This document shows positions 27,727 through 35,212 of a stretch of DNA of 38,887 nt, one piece after another. Both the position numbers and the translations under genes were made by a program. Every line of letters starts with the position of its first letter. The stretch's first letter is position 1. The notes below the pieces were generated by a model. The model did no database searches, was not told the DNA's origin, and saw nothing but the letters and a program-made list of their open reading frames with translations. Origin of the DNA: Thiopseudomonas sp. GTDB lineage: Bacteria; Pseudomonadota; Gammaproteobacteria; Pseudomonadales; Pseudomonadaceae. Location: the NCBI GenBank assembly GCA_018384595.1, contig JAHAYO010000084.1:1-38887 (forward strand). The letters are read 5' to 3'.

Positions 27727-28428
27727 ATGAAATTCTGGCTGATTGTTCCGGCTGCAGGTATTGGCGCACGCATGCAGGCCACGCGGCCCAAACAGTACTT
27801 GCAGGTGGCCGGTAAAAGCATCCTTGAACATACACTGGCTGTTTTTCTGGATCATCCACAGTTGCAACGGATTGTTTTGCCGCTGGCAGCGGATGATAAC
27901 GGGTGGCCACAGACCGCGCTGGCGCAGGACGCACGGATTTTACCGGTGGCCGGTGGGGCGGAACGCGCCGATTCGGTATTGGCCGGATTACGCGCCTTGC
28001 CGTCGCTTGGCGCGGCGGCAGATGACTGGGTGCTGGTGCATGATGCGGCGCGGCCTTTGTTAAGGCAGGACGATTTGCAGTTATTGCTCGACAGCCTGCA
28101 GGATGATCCCGTGGGTGGTCTGCTGGCTTGTCCCGCGCGCGATACTCTGAAACTGGCGGATGGGCAGGGGCGCAGCCAGAGCACGCTGCCGCGCGAGCAG
28201 ATCTGGCATGCCCTGACGCCGCAGATGTTTCGCCTGCACGCATTGCAGACGGCCCTGCAAGCAGCATTGCAACAGGGCGTTGCGGTGACTGACGAAGCCT
28301 CGGCCATGGAATGGGCCGGTCACGCCCCCCGCCTGATTGAGGGGCGCAGTGACAATATCAAGGTTACCCGCCCCGAAGACTTACCCTTGCTGGATGCCTT
28401 GCACAGCGCAGGGCCATCCCATGTCTGA
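27727..28428 (+). CDS. ispD: 2-C-methyl-D-erythritol 4-phosphate cytidylyltransferase
   Basis: 233 residues; third step of the MEP isoprenoid pathway, joining CTP and MEP into CDP-ME. The CTP-binding motif PAAGIGARMQATRPKQYL (residues 8-25) includes the catalytic Arg and Lys pair Arg15 and Lys22 expected from the family. Also visible are the family segments GGAERADSVLAGL, WVLVHDAARPLL, PARDTLKLAD, PREQIWHALTPQMF, TDEASAMEWAG and EGRSDNIKVTRPEDL. It is coupled to ftsB by a 2-base gap. ispF, its usual partner downstream, is absent; an ABC transporter gene overlaps the last 8 bases instead. Confidence 0.96.
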   Translation: MKFWLIVPAAGIGARMQATRPKQYLQVAGKSILEHTLAVFLDHPQLQRIVLPLAADDNGWPQTALAQDARILPVAGGAERADSVLAGLRALPSLGAAADDWVLVHDAARPLLRQDDLQLLLDSLQDDPVGGLLACPARDTLKLADGQGRSQSTLPREQIWHALTPQMFRLHALQTALQAALQQGVAVTDEASAMEWAGHAPRLIEGRSDNIKVTRPEDLPLLDALHSAGPSHV

Positions 28429-30202
28429 GCCAGCTGATAGGCAGCTCAGCTGGGCACTGATTCGCCGGCTGGCGCTGCAGCACAAGCGCAACATTGTGCT
28501 GGCCAACCTGTTGGCTGTCCTAGCAACGCTGGCCAGTGTGCCTATTCCACTGTTGTTGCCTTTGCTGGTGGATGAAATGCTGCTGGGGCAGCCGGGCCGC
28601 GCCATCCCATTTCTGAGCGAGATTTTGCCGGTTGCTTGGCAGGTTCCTGCTGGTTTTATTGGCTGCTTGCTACTGGTCAGCCTGATGCTGCGCAGCAGTT
28701 CGTTGCTGTTCAATGTGTTACAGGGACGGCTGTTTACCGGTCTGGCCAAGGGCATTGTGTTCCAGTTGCGCTTGCTACTGCTAGGCCGGCTAGAGCGTAT
28801 TGCGATGGCCGAGTATGAGAGCTTGGGCAGCGGTTCGGTGGCGGCCCATTTGATTACTGACCTTGACACGCTGGATGCTTTTATTGGCGAAACCCTGAGC
28901 CGCTTTCTGGTGGCTTTGCTGACCCTGTGCGGTACCGCAGCCATTTTGCTGTGGATGCACTGGCAGTTGGCACTGTTGATTTTGCTGCTGAATCCGGTGG
29001 TGGTGCTGGCCACCGTTAAATTGGGCAAGCGCATTAAGCATCTAAAAAAACAGGAAAATGACAGCACTGCCCGCTTTACCCAAGCATTAACTGAAACCCT
29101 AGACGCCATCCATGAAGTGCGTGCAGGTGGCCATCAGAGCTACTTCTTTGGCCGCCTGCGCCAACGCGCTGCCGAGGCGCGCGACTTTGCCATTGCCAGC
29201 AAATGGAAAACCGAGGCATCCATGCGTGCCAGCGGACTGATGTTTCAGTTTGGCATTGATGTGTTTCGCGCGGTGGCCATGCTAACGGTGCTGTTTTCCG
29301 ATTTGTCGATTGGTCAAATGCTGGCGGTGTTTAGTTACCTCTGGTTCATGATAGGCCCAGTTGAGCAATTGCTTAATCTGCAATATGCGTTTTACGGTGC
29401 CAATGGAGCCATGCAGCGCCTTAACCAGCTGCTGCAGCGCAAGGACGAGCAGGACTGGCCAGAGCAGGACAATCCTTTTGTTGCAGGTGAGGGTGTGGAG
29501 GTACAGGTGCGCGATCTGGCCTTTGCCTACCGCGATGAGCCCGTTTTGCGTGGTTTGAGTTTTACCATCGCGGCCGGCGAAAAGGTTGCTCTGGTGGGGG
29601 TTAGCGGTGGTGGCAAGAGCACGCTGGTGCAGGTGCTGTTGGGGCTGTATTGCCCAGCTGACGGCCAAATTTTGTATAACGGCGTTGCGCTGGAGCGCAT
29701 TGGACTGCACAGAGTGCGCGAAAATCTGGCGGTGGTGCTGCAAAGTCCGGCGCTGTTTAATGCCAGCATTCGGGAAAATATCTTGCTGGGTCGCAATGAT
29801 AGTGACGCAGCTTGCTGGCAGGCGCTGGAGGTGGCGCAACTGGCAGACTATGTGCACGAATTGCCTGAAGGGCTGGATACGCGGGTGGGGCGTGCCGGCG
29901 TGCGCCTGTCAGGCGGGCAGCGGCAGCGACTGGCGATTGCGCGCATGGTGCTGGCCAACCCAGCAGTGGTTATTTTGGATGAGGCTACGTCTGCACTGGA
30001 CAGCCATACCGAGCAAGCTGTGCACGATGCTTTGCAGGCATTTTTGCATAACCGTACTACGTTGATTATTGCGCATAGATTGAGCGCGGTGCGCCAAGCC
30101 GATCGCGTGCTGGTGCTGGCCGATGGTAGGTTGGTAGAAGAGGGCGACCATCAGAGTCTGCTGGCGGAAAAAGGTGTCTATGCCGGTCTGTACGGGGTTT
30201 GA
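28421..30202 (+). CDS. ABC transporter, fused permease/ATPase (exporter half-transporter)
   Basis: 593 residues from the ATG at 28421, which overlaps the ispD stop by 8 bases. A type IV exporter membrane domain (about 1-330, six hydrophobic helices, e.g. NIVLANLLAVLATLASVPIP) is followed by a nucleotide-binding domain. Walker A GVSGGGKS is at residues 393-400 (Lys399). The Q-loop is VVLQSPALFN, signature RLSGGQRQRLAIAR, Walker B AVVILDEATSALD, and the switch His lies in LIIAHRLSAVRQADRVLVLA. It is MsbA/LapB-like in layout and should act as a homodimer. The substrate could be a lipid, peptide or drug and is not evident. Tight overlap with ispD means co-translation. A separate tRNA promoter follows. 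Confidence 0.92.
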   Translation: MSEPADRQLSWALIRRLALQHKRNIVLANLLAVLATLASVPIPLLLPLLVDEMLLGQPGRAIPFLSEILPVAWQVPAGFIGCLLLVSLMLRSSSLLFNVLQGRLFTGLAKGIVFQLRLLLLGRLERIAMAEYESLGSGSVAAHLITDLDTLDAFIGETLSRFLVALLTLCGTAAILLWMHWQLALLILLLNPVVVLATVKLGKRIKHLKKQENDSTARFTQALTETLDAIHEVRAGGHQSYFFGRLRQRAAEARDFAIASKWKTEASMRASGLMFQFGIDVFRAVAMLTVLFSDLSIGQMLAVFSYLWFMIGPVEQLLNLQYAFYGANGAMQRLNQLLQRKDEQDWPEQDNPFVAGEGVEVQVRDLAFAYRDEPVLRGLSFTIAAGEKVALVGVSGGGKSTLVQVLLGLYCPADGQILYNGVALERIGLHRVRENLAVVLQSPALFNASIRENILLGRNDSDAACWQALEVAQLADYVHELPEGLDTRVGRAGVRLSGGQRQRLAIARMVLANPAVVILDEATSALDSHTEQAVHDALQAFLHNRTTLIIAHRLSAVRQADRVLVLADGRLVEEGDHQSLLAEKGVYAGLYGV

Positions 30203-30223
30203 TGGTTTATTTGTGCGGGGCAG

Positions 30224-30252
30224 TTGACACGGGACGTGTTGGTGCTTATTAT
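30224..30252 (+). promoter_or_regulatory. Strong sigma-70 promoter of the tRNA operon
   Basis: TTGACA (30224-30229), 17-base spacer, TATTAT (30247-30252), followed by a GC-rich discriminator (GCGCCCCG, 30253-30260) of the kind found at stringently controlled stable-RNA promoters. The first tRNA begins 21 bases after the -10. Confidence 0.88.
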
Positions 30253-30272
30253 GCGCCCCGTCCTGACGAGTT

Positions 30273-30348
30273 GGGGCTATAGCTCAGCTGGGAGAGCGCC
30301 TGCATGGCATGCAGGAGGTCTGCGGTTCGATCCCGCATAGCTCCACCA
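30273..30348 (+). tRNA. tRNA-Ala (anticodon GGC)
   Basis: 76 bases including an encoded CCA. The acceptor arm GGGGCTA pairs with TAGCTCC, the D-arm is GCTCAGCTGGGAGAGC, and the anticodon stem CCTGC/GCAGG encloses loop ATGGCAT (anticodon GGC). The T-arm is TGCGGTTCGATCCCGCA. It reads GCC and GCU. Confidence 0.97.
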
Positions 30349-30391
30349 AACTCGTACACATCAGGTTTTGCCTGAACAGAAGGGTATCAGC

Positions 30392-30467
30392 GTCCCCTTC
30401 GTCTAGTGGCCTAGGACACCGCCCTTTCACGGCGGTAACAGGGGTTCGAGTCCCCTAGGGGACGCCA
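30392..30467 (+). tRNA. tRNA-Glu (anticodon TTC)
   Basis: 76 bases with encoded CCA. Acceptor GTCCCCT/AGGGGAC, anticodon stem CCGCC/GGCGG with loop CTTTCAC (anticodon TTC), T-loop GGTTCGAGTCC. It lies 43 bases after the first tRNA-Ala. Confidence 0.97.
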
Positions 30468-30472
30468 TATTT

Positions 30473-30548
30473 GGGGCTATAGCTCAGCTGGGAGAGCGCC
30501 TGCATGGCATGCAGGAGGTCTGCGGTTCGATCCCGCATAGCTCCACCA
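30473..30548 (+). tRNA. tRNA-Ala (anticodon GGC), second identical copy
   Basis: Base-for-base identical to the tRNA at 30273-30348 and exactly 200 bases downstream. It follows the tRNA-Glu by only 5 bases. The identity extends a few bases outwards (TT before, AA after), pointing to a recent duplication or gene conversion. Confidence 0.97.
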
Positions 30549-30551
30549 AAT

Positions 30552-30582
30552 AAAAAACCGGATCTTATGATCCGGTTTTTTT
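30552..30582 (+). terminator. Intrinsic terminator of the tRNA operon
   Basis: AAACCGGATC (30555-30564) and GATCCGGTTT (30569-30578) form a 10-bp stem with loop TTAT, followed by T's to 30582. The A-run in front (30552-30557) makes it potentially active on the minus strand too. Confidence 0.92.
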
Positions 30583-30618
30583 GTGCCTAACGATTATAGC
30601 GGGCTGTACGTTGCTAGC

Positions 30619-30642
30619 AAAAATGCCGCGACAAGCGCGGCA
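30619..30642 (-). terminator. Intrinsic terminator of the flgM-flgN-ycgR transcript
   Basis: Read on the minus strand, TGCCGCG (30642-30636) and CGCGGCA (30630-30624) form a 7-bp stem with a 5-base loop, followed by five T (30623-30619). It begins 18 bases after the ycgR stop. Confidence 0.82.
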
Positions 30643-30660
30643 GTGATTTGGTGTTTAGGC

Positions 30661-31407
30661 TTAGAACAAATCGCCTTCTTGCCTGCGGCGCGCCTCGCGC
30701 TGGAGTTGGTTGACGTAGCGGTCGATGGTGCGCTGGGCCATGCCGTCTAGGTTGATGAAGCGTAATCCGGCGATGCTATAGGGCAGGCTGTCATGTGTTT
30801 TGCAGTGACGTACCTCGGCAACCAGCGGCAGTCTACCGTCAGGCAGCATCAGTGTTGAGTTGGCAAGGGCGTCGCCGGCATTCAGACCGGTTTCCTGTTG
30901 TTCGATGCGCACTCTGCAGCCGGTGGCGGACAGGTCTAAGATTTTGGCTTCCAGTGTAGGCGTGCTGGCATGGCCGCTGAGTAGGATGCTAATCGGTTCG
31001 CCAGGTAAGGTAGGCGCGCGGAATGCGCTGCGTTTTTGGTGATAGTACAGCTCGTCCGGCAGGTTAAACCAAGCGGCGGTATGCCCACCTACCAACCCCA
31101 TTTCGGGCGCGGTATGGGACTTCCAGTAAATATGTACGCCATCCAAATGAGCATCAACGCGAAAGGCGTCGCCACGCACAAGAAAGCGCTGCCCTTCGGC
31201 GGGAACCAGTTCGTCCAAGGCTAGTTTGCCCTGCTCGCGCGCGGTGTCGCTGATGTAGGTCAGAAAGCGCTGGCCTTGGCCTTGGAAAATCAGGGTGAGC
31301 GGAATGTTCTGCTGGGCCAGCTGATTAAAAATACCCAGTTGCTCCAAGGGAGCGCGCAAAATTCTGGGTGGCTGGGGGCCGCTGGAGTCCCCGAAAAAAC
31401 CGGACAT
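30661..31407 (-). CDS. ycgR: Flagellar brake protein YcgR (PilZ domain, c-di-GMP receptor)
   Basis: 248 residues. A YcgR N-terminal domain (about 15-115, with LTLIFQGQGQRFLTYI and VHIYWKSHTAPEM) precedes a PilZ domain. The c-di-GMP-binding residues are in place: the RxxxR motif Arg126-Arg130 in QKRSAFRAP, and the D-x-S-x-x-G motif at 158-163 (DLSATG). In the family, c-di-GMP-bound YcgR binds the flagellar motor and slows or biases it. It is the last gene of a minus-strand group flgM-flgN-ycgR, 36 bases after flgN, and is probably read from the FliA promoter before flgM. That places the brake under the same late flagellar control as the motor. Confidence 0.93.
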   Translation of the reverse strand: MSGFFGDSSGPQPPRILRAPLEQLGIFNQLAQQNIPLTLIFQGQGQRFLTYISDTAREQGKLALDELVPAEGQRFLVRGDAFRVDAHLDGVHIYWKSHTAPEMGLVGGHTAAWFNLPDELYYHQKRSAFRAPTLPGEPISILLSGHASTPTLEAKILDLSATGCRVRIEQQETGLNAGDALANSTLMLPDGRLPLVAEVRHCKTHDSLPYSIAGLRFINLDGMAQRTIDRYVNQLQREARRRQEGDLF

Positions 31408-31443
31408 GTATAGGTTTCCCGGACAGTTGAATGTGGGCGCGGA

Positions 31444-31911
31444 TCAGGCGCGGGTGTAGGTTCGGTGTGAGCCACTGCTGGTCGTGCTGCCGGAACGATC
31501 GTAAAGGGCGGGGCCGTCATTGCCGCGCAGGATATTTAGTGCACTATCAACGCCCACCTGGTTGGTGCGGATCAGGCGGCCGTTGCGAATGTTGGCTGTT
31601 TGGCAGGCTTCCATCAGGCTGGCCAGTTGCTGGTGTTGCTCGGTCAGACGCGGTGCAAGGGCGGAGTTGGCGGTGAAGGCGGCAAAGCCTTCAGCACTGG
31701 CCGCATGACCGTGCTCACGCAGAATGTTGGTGCGCCGGTTGGCATTGTGCGCCAGGCTTTCGAGAAGGGGTTGTTTGCTCTGCAATAGCAGCTGCAACTG
31801 TTCGATTTGGCGTTCGCCAAGGGCAGCGAACTCCAAATCAAGGGTTTCCAGCAGCTGCCTGCAGGTATCAATATCTGTTTCGATAAGGTTTAACAGTTCA
31901 GTGTCGGCCAT
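31444..31911 (-). CDS. flgN: Flagellar export chaperone FlgN
   Basis: 155 residues, mostly alpha-helical, as expected for FlgN, the cytoplasmic chaperone for the hook-filament junction proteins FlgK and FlgL. Visible is the helical hairpin DTCRQLLETLDLEFAALGER followed by IEQLQLLLQSKQPLLESLAH, and the late segment CQTANIRNGRLIRTNQVGVD then ALNILRG, which is a typical FlgN signature. A Ser/Gly/Thr-rich tail (STTSSGSHRTYTRA) ends the protein. It starts 12 bases after flgM stops, in the conserved flgM-flgN order. Confidence 0.92.
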   Translation of the reverse strand: MADTELLNLIETDIDTCRQLLETLDLEFAALGERQIEQLQLLLQSKQPLLESLAHNANRRTNILREHGHAASAEGFAAFTANSALAPRLTEQHQQLASLMEACQTANIRNGRLIRTNQVGVDSALNILRGNDGPALYDRSGSTTSSGSHRTYTRA

Positions 31912-31923
31912 GGTGTACGCAGA

Positions 31924-32244
31924 TTAAAAACGGGCTTCAAGAGCCGTTATCTTATCGGCAACAGCAGTGCTGTCAACACTGTACTGGCCTTCTGCAATGG
32001 CTTGACGGATGGCTGCCACTTTTTCTAGGTCAACCGGCTCGGCAGTGGCGGCCAGTTTTTCTGCCACGCCCTGCAGACGCAGCGCGTCGCTGCTGAGGTG
32101 TACGGCCTCACCCTGAAGGGAGCTGGCTGATGTAGGAGGCGGCTGGAGCGTGTTGCCAGCAATCTTGTTGCTGGATGCCTGGTTGGCACTCACATGGCCG
32201 CTGGGCGGCTGGGTGTCACCAGGTCGATTAAATTGAATGGCCAT
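31924..32244 (-). CDS. flgM: Anti-sigma-28 factor FlgM
   Basis: 106 residues. FlgM binds FliA (sigma-28) until the hook-basal body is complete, then is exported, which releases late flagellar genes. The N-terminal half is polar and probably unstructured (NRPGDTQPPSGHVSANQASS). The FliA-binding C-terminal half has VHLSSDALRLQGVAEKLAA followed by VDLEKVAAIRQAIAEGQYSV and VADKITALE, the conserved FlgM helices. An SD GGAG lies upstream of the ATG. A consensus FliA promoter at 32327-32353 shows autoregulation by the sigma factor it inhibits. Confidence 0.95.
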   Translation of the reverse strand: MAIQFNRPGDTQPPSGHVSANQASSNKIAGNTLQPPPTSASSLQGEAVHLSSDALRLQGVAEKLAATAEPVDLEKVAAIRQAIAEGQYSVDSTAVADKITALEARF

Positions 32245-32326
32245 TGTAGTTCTCCGCTATGAGCGCGGCCGCAGATCACGGGCAGGTGTGTGGACGGCGG
32301 CGCTTTATGTATCTGACTTGCGCGGT

Positions 32327-32353
32327 GTATCGGCGCTTGGCAGGTAAACTTTA
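32327..32353 (-). promoter_or_regulatory. Sigma-28 (FliA) promoter of flgM-flgN-ycgR
   Basis: On the minus strand TAAAGTTT (32353-32346), an 11-base spacer, then GCCGATAC (32334-32327). The -35 is identical to the enterobacterial FliA consensus and the -10 differs from GCCGATAA at the last base only. It predicts a leader of about 75 bases to flgM. Confidence 0.9.
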
Positions 32354-32404
32354 GCGGGAATACAAGACTGGTGTGCAGCAGTTGGCGCAGGCGTGCCGGC
32401 GGTG

Positions 32405-33151
32405 TTACATGAGAGCGTCGACTTGGCCGGGGCCGGTGACGATGGCTTGAATGATACGCTGCGAGCGTATATTGCGTACCTTAATTTGCTGGCCAGTGGT
32501 GCCGTCACTGAGGGCTTCGCCGGGCATGCGCACACTGATGGGGCCGCTGTTGGCGCTGATGGTGACCTGGTCACCGCGTTTGATGGTGGGCGGGATGCGG
32601 ATCATGCTGGAAAGCACAGGCTGGTTGGCCGGTAAGGCGCGGGCGCTAAGGGTGCCGGCGGCTTGGCTGATATCCAGCAGGTATCCTTGCGTGAGGGTGC
32701 TGATGTCGCGCTCGGCCAGCATCAGGTCAGTCGCCTGCAGTACAGTGTTGCGTTTAATCGGGTGGCGTGTGACCACAATATCCCTGTGCAGGCTGATATG
32801 TGCTGGCACATACAGTGCCCAGGGCGTGGTGCCAGTGCAGCGCACGCGCACGCTCAGGCGCCCGATGGGGACTTCCGTGTTTTCTAGGCTTGCTTGCAGC
32901 GGCTCGGAGCAGGATTTCATGCGCAGACGGTTGTCCAGCCGGCCGATCTTGATTTGATGCCGGCCAGCAATCTGGCTTGTGCTTAAGTAGTCTTGGACGT
33001 GTTGCTCAAGAAACAGGTCGGCGGTGTCGATAATCTCGTCGATGCTGGTGTAGGCGGCTGCCCGCGCTGCAGGGGCGAGCAGAATGCCGGACAGCAGACT
33101 CAGGATGATTAAGTGCAGGCCAGGGTGGCGTAAGAATCGCGGTGCTGTCAT
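32405..33151 (-). CDS. flgA: Flagellar basal body P-ring formation chaperone FlgA
   Basis: 248 residues; periplasmic chaperone for FlgI assembly into the P-ring. A signal peptide is seen (LHLIILSLLSGILLAPAARA). The SAF-type domain has VVTRHPIKRNTVLQATDLML and the conserved C-terminal part IRIPPTIKRGDQVTISANSG followed by VRMPGEALSDGTTGQQIKVR. I place the start at 33151 because GGAGG ends 5 bases before this ATG; the ATG one codon upstream (33154) is also possible, while the one at 33163 overlaps the SD itself. The gene ends 160 bases before flgM, which has its own promoter. It is divergent from cheV, as in pseudomonads. Confidence 0.94.
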   Translation of the reverse strand: MTAPRFLRHPGLHLIILSLLSGILLAPAARAAAYTSIDEIIDTADLFLEQHVQDYLSTSQIAGRHQIKIGRLDNRLRMKSCSEPLQASLENTEVPIGRLSVRVRCTGTTPWALYVPAHISLHRDIVVTRHPIKRNTVLQATDLMLAERDISTLTQGYLLDISQAAGTLSARALPANQPVLSSMIRIPPTIKRGDQVTISANSGPISVRMPGEALSDGTTGQQIKVRNIRSQRIIQAIVTGPGQVDALM

Positions 33152-33182
33152 CATGGCCTCCATAAATGTAGGTTTGTTTGGG

Positions 33183-33202
33183 CGTCTGCTTTAGGTCAGA
33201 CG
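33183..33202. repeat. Perfect inverted repeat in the flgA-cheV divergent region
   Basis: CGTCTG (33183-33188) and CAGACG (33197-33202) flank an 8-base centre, about 30 bases upstream of flgA and 95 upstream of cheV. Dyad size and position suit a regulator operator, but I do not recognise the protein. No clear sigma-54 or sigma-28 element was found in this gap on either strand. Confidence 0.4.
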
Positions 33203-33297
33203 TTTGCAGATTGTACGGTAGGGTAACACAGGGCCTTCAGTGCGTTGCATGGCGCGTGGTTTCTGGCGTGAACATCAGATAGGGTTGAGGAGCATGT

Positions 33298-34224
33298 ATG
33301 GCTAGTGTTTTGGATTCGGTAAACCAGCGAACGCAGCTTGTTGGTCAAAACCGCCTTGAATTGTTGCTGTTTCGACTGTCCGGTTCACAGCTGTATGGTA
33401 TTAACGTGTTTAAGGTACGTGAAGTGCTGCCCTGTCCGCCGCTCACCGCCTTGCCGCATGCTAGCGCGGTGGTTCGCGGTGTGGCATCGGTGCGCGGTAC
33501 AACGGTGCCCATTATTGATCTGGCGCTGGCCACTGGGCGGCGCGAGCGGGCGGATCTTAAGCACAGTTTTGTCATTATTACCGAATACAACACCCGGGTG
33601 CAGGGTTTTTTGGTGAGTGGTGTGGAGCGTATTGTCAACCTGAACTGGGAGGCCGTGCTGCCGCCTCCGGTGGGCAGCGGCCATGATCACTACCTAACAG
33701 CGGTTACGCGGGTTGACGAGCAGTTGGTCGAAATTATTGATGTGGAGAAGGTGTTTGCCGAAGTTGTGCCCGGTGACGAGCGGGTGGATGACGGTGTTAT
33801 TGACTCCGGCGTGCGTGAGGGAGCCAGCGGTCGCAAGATCATGATCGTTGATGATTCTTCGGTGGCGCGCAAGCAGTTAAGCCGTGTGCTGACTGAAATA
33901 GGTGTCGAGCTGGTCGTTCTCAACGACGGGCGTGCAGCCTATGAATACCTACACACTATGCTGCAGGAAGGGCGTAATCCGGCTGATGAGTTTGTCATGT
34001 TGATTTCGGATATTGAAATGCCAGAAATGGACGGCTATACCCTGACCGCAGAAATACGCAGCCATCCGGTGCTCAAAGATATGTATGTCATGCTGCACAC
34101 CTCGCTGTCGGGCGTGTTTAACCAGGCCATGGTAGAGAAGGTGGGGGCCAACGAATTTCTGGCCAAGTTCAAGCCCAACGAACTGGCGGGCAAGGTTATC
34201 GGTCGCCTGCGTTCATTGCAGTAG
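33298..34224 (+). CDS. cheV: Chemotaxis protein CheV (CheW-REC fusion)
   Basis: 308 residues. An N-terminal CheW-like domain (about 18-160; FRLSGSQLYGINVFKVREVL then VRGVASVRGTTVPIIDLALA) couples receptors to CheA. A C-terminal receiver domain (about 178-308) has the acidic pocket IMIVDDSSVARKQLSRVL, phospho-acceptor Asp238 in LISDIEMPEMDGY, the Thr/Ser and Lys positions MLHTSLSG and EFLAKFKPNELA. Phosphorylation of CheV tunes or buffers chemotactic signalling. GAGGAG (33287-33292) is 5 bases before the ATG. It is divergent from flgA and followed by cheR, as in pseudomonads. Confidence 0.96.
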   Translation: MASVLDSVNQRTQLVGQNRLELLLFRLSGSQLYGINVFKVREVLPCPPLTALPHASAVVRGVASVRGTTVPIIDLALATGRRERADLKHSFVIITEYNTRVQGFLVSGVERIVNLNWEAVLPPPVGSGHDHYLTAVTRVDEQLVEIIDVEKVFAEVVPGDERVDDGVIDSGVREGASGRKIMIVDDSSVARKQLSRVLTEIGVELVVLNDGRAAYEYLHTMLQEGRNPADEFVMLISDIEMPEMDGYTLTAEIRSHPVLKDMYVMLHTSLSGVFNQAMVEKVGANEFLAKFKPNELAGKVIGRLRSLQ

Positions 34225-34309
34225 GCTGCCTCTGGAGCATTTAAAGCATTAAAATGCCAGCAAATGATCTATACTTAGAAACGTATCATTCTTCTAAAAG
34301 GCGCATGCT

Positions 34310-35137
34310 GTGTCAGTGACTAATCTGGATTTCGAGTTGTTTCGCGACTACCTAGAGAAGCAGTCGGGTATTTTGCTGGGCGACAACAAGCAGTACTTGG
34401 TCACCAGTAGGCTCAGAAAAATTATGGAAAACGAGCGCCTGCAGTCGCTGGCCGAGCTGGTGCGGCGTATGCAGTCGCAGCCGCGTAGTGGTTTGTATCA
34501 GCAGGTTATCGATGCGATGACCACTAACGAAACCCTGTGGTTTCGTGACACCTATCCGTTTGAAGTGATGAAAAACAAGGTGTTGCCCGAGCTTACACAA
34601 AAATATCCCAATCAGCGATTGCGCATCTGGTCGGCAGCTAGCTCATCCGGCCAAGAGCCTTACTCGTTGTCCATGATGCTGGATGAGTATGAGCGTACCA
34701 ATCCAGGGCAGTTGCGAGGCGGCGTACAAATTTTGGCGACCGATTTGTCGGCCAGTATGCTGGAGGCCTGCAGGTTAGGTGAGTACGATGCGCTGTCCAT
34801 GGGGCGCGGCTTGTCGATTGAGCGCCAGCAGCGCTACTTTGAAAAACTTGAGGGCGGGCGCTGGCGGCTTAAATTGCCGGTGCGTCAGCGGATTGAATTT
34901 CGTCAGCTTAATTTGCTGGAAAGCTATACCTTGCTGGGCAAGTTTGATGTGGTTTTTTGCCGTAACGTACTGATTTATTTCTCAGCTGAAGTGAAAAAGG
35001 ATATTTTGCGCCGCATTCATGCCACGCTGAAGCCAGGCGGTTACTTGTTTTTGGGAGCGTCCGAGGCGCTTAACGGTCTGCCGGAACTGTACAGCATGGT
35101 GCAGTGTAGTCCGGGGATTATTTATCAGGCTAAATAA
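34310..35137 (+). CDS. cheR: Chemoreceptor methyltransferase CheR
   Basis: 275 residues with a GTG start at 34310 (AAAGG about 9 bases upstream; the ATG at 34305 is out of frame). It methylates glutamates on chemoreceptors using S-adenosylmethionine. The N-terminal helical domain is followed by AMTTNETLWFRDTYPFEVMK and the SAM site RIWSAASSSGQEPYSLSMML. In most CheR this reads GCSTGEEPYS, so the usual glycine-cysteine pair is Ala-Ser here. Later motifs are ILATDLSASMLEACRLGEYD and FDVVFCRNVLIYF. cheR is 85 bases after cheV. The rod and hook genes (flgB onward) that follow cheR in pseudomonads are absent. Confidence 0.95.
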   Translation: MSVTNLDFELFRDYLEKQSGILLGDNKQYLVTSRLRKIMENERLQSLAELVRRMQSQPRSGLYQQVIDAMTTNETLWFRDTYPFEVMKNKVLPELTQKYPNQRLRIWSAASSSGQEPYSLSMMLDEYERTNPGQLRGGVQILATDLSASMLEACRLGEYDALSMGRGLSIERQQRYFEKLEGGRWRLKLPVRQRIEFRQLNLLESYTLLGKFDVVFCRNVLIYFSAEVKKDILRRIHATLKPGGYLFLGASEALNGLPELYSMVQCSPGIIYQAK

Positions 35138-35157
35138 GTATAGGTTGCGTCACCAAG

Positions 35158-35191
35158 CTGCGCTTTGTCTTTGGCAATGCGCAGTTTTTTT
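35158..35191 (+). terminator. Probable intrinsic terminator after cheR
   Basis: CTGCGC (35158-35163) pairs with GCGCAG (35179-35184). Inside, after a T-T mismatch, TTG pairs with CAA. Seven T follow (35185-35191). It lies 20 bases after cheR and 21 before the pdxB ATG. Confidence 0.7.
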
Positions 35192-35212
35192 GTTTTTGGC
35201 AAGGAGGTTTTA

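Noticed and set aside
30273..30548. The duplicated 76-base segments as a CRISPR or mobile repeat
   Set aside because: Both copies fold as complete tRNA-Ala(GGC) genes with encoded CCA.
34237..34257. GCATTTAA / TTAAAATGC imperfect hairpin between cheV and cheR as a terminator
   Set aside because: The stem is AT-rich with a bulge and has no following T-run; cheV and cheR are likely co-transcribed or have a weak internal promoter.
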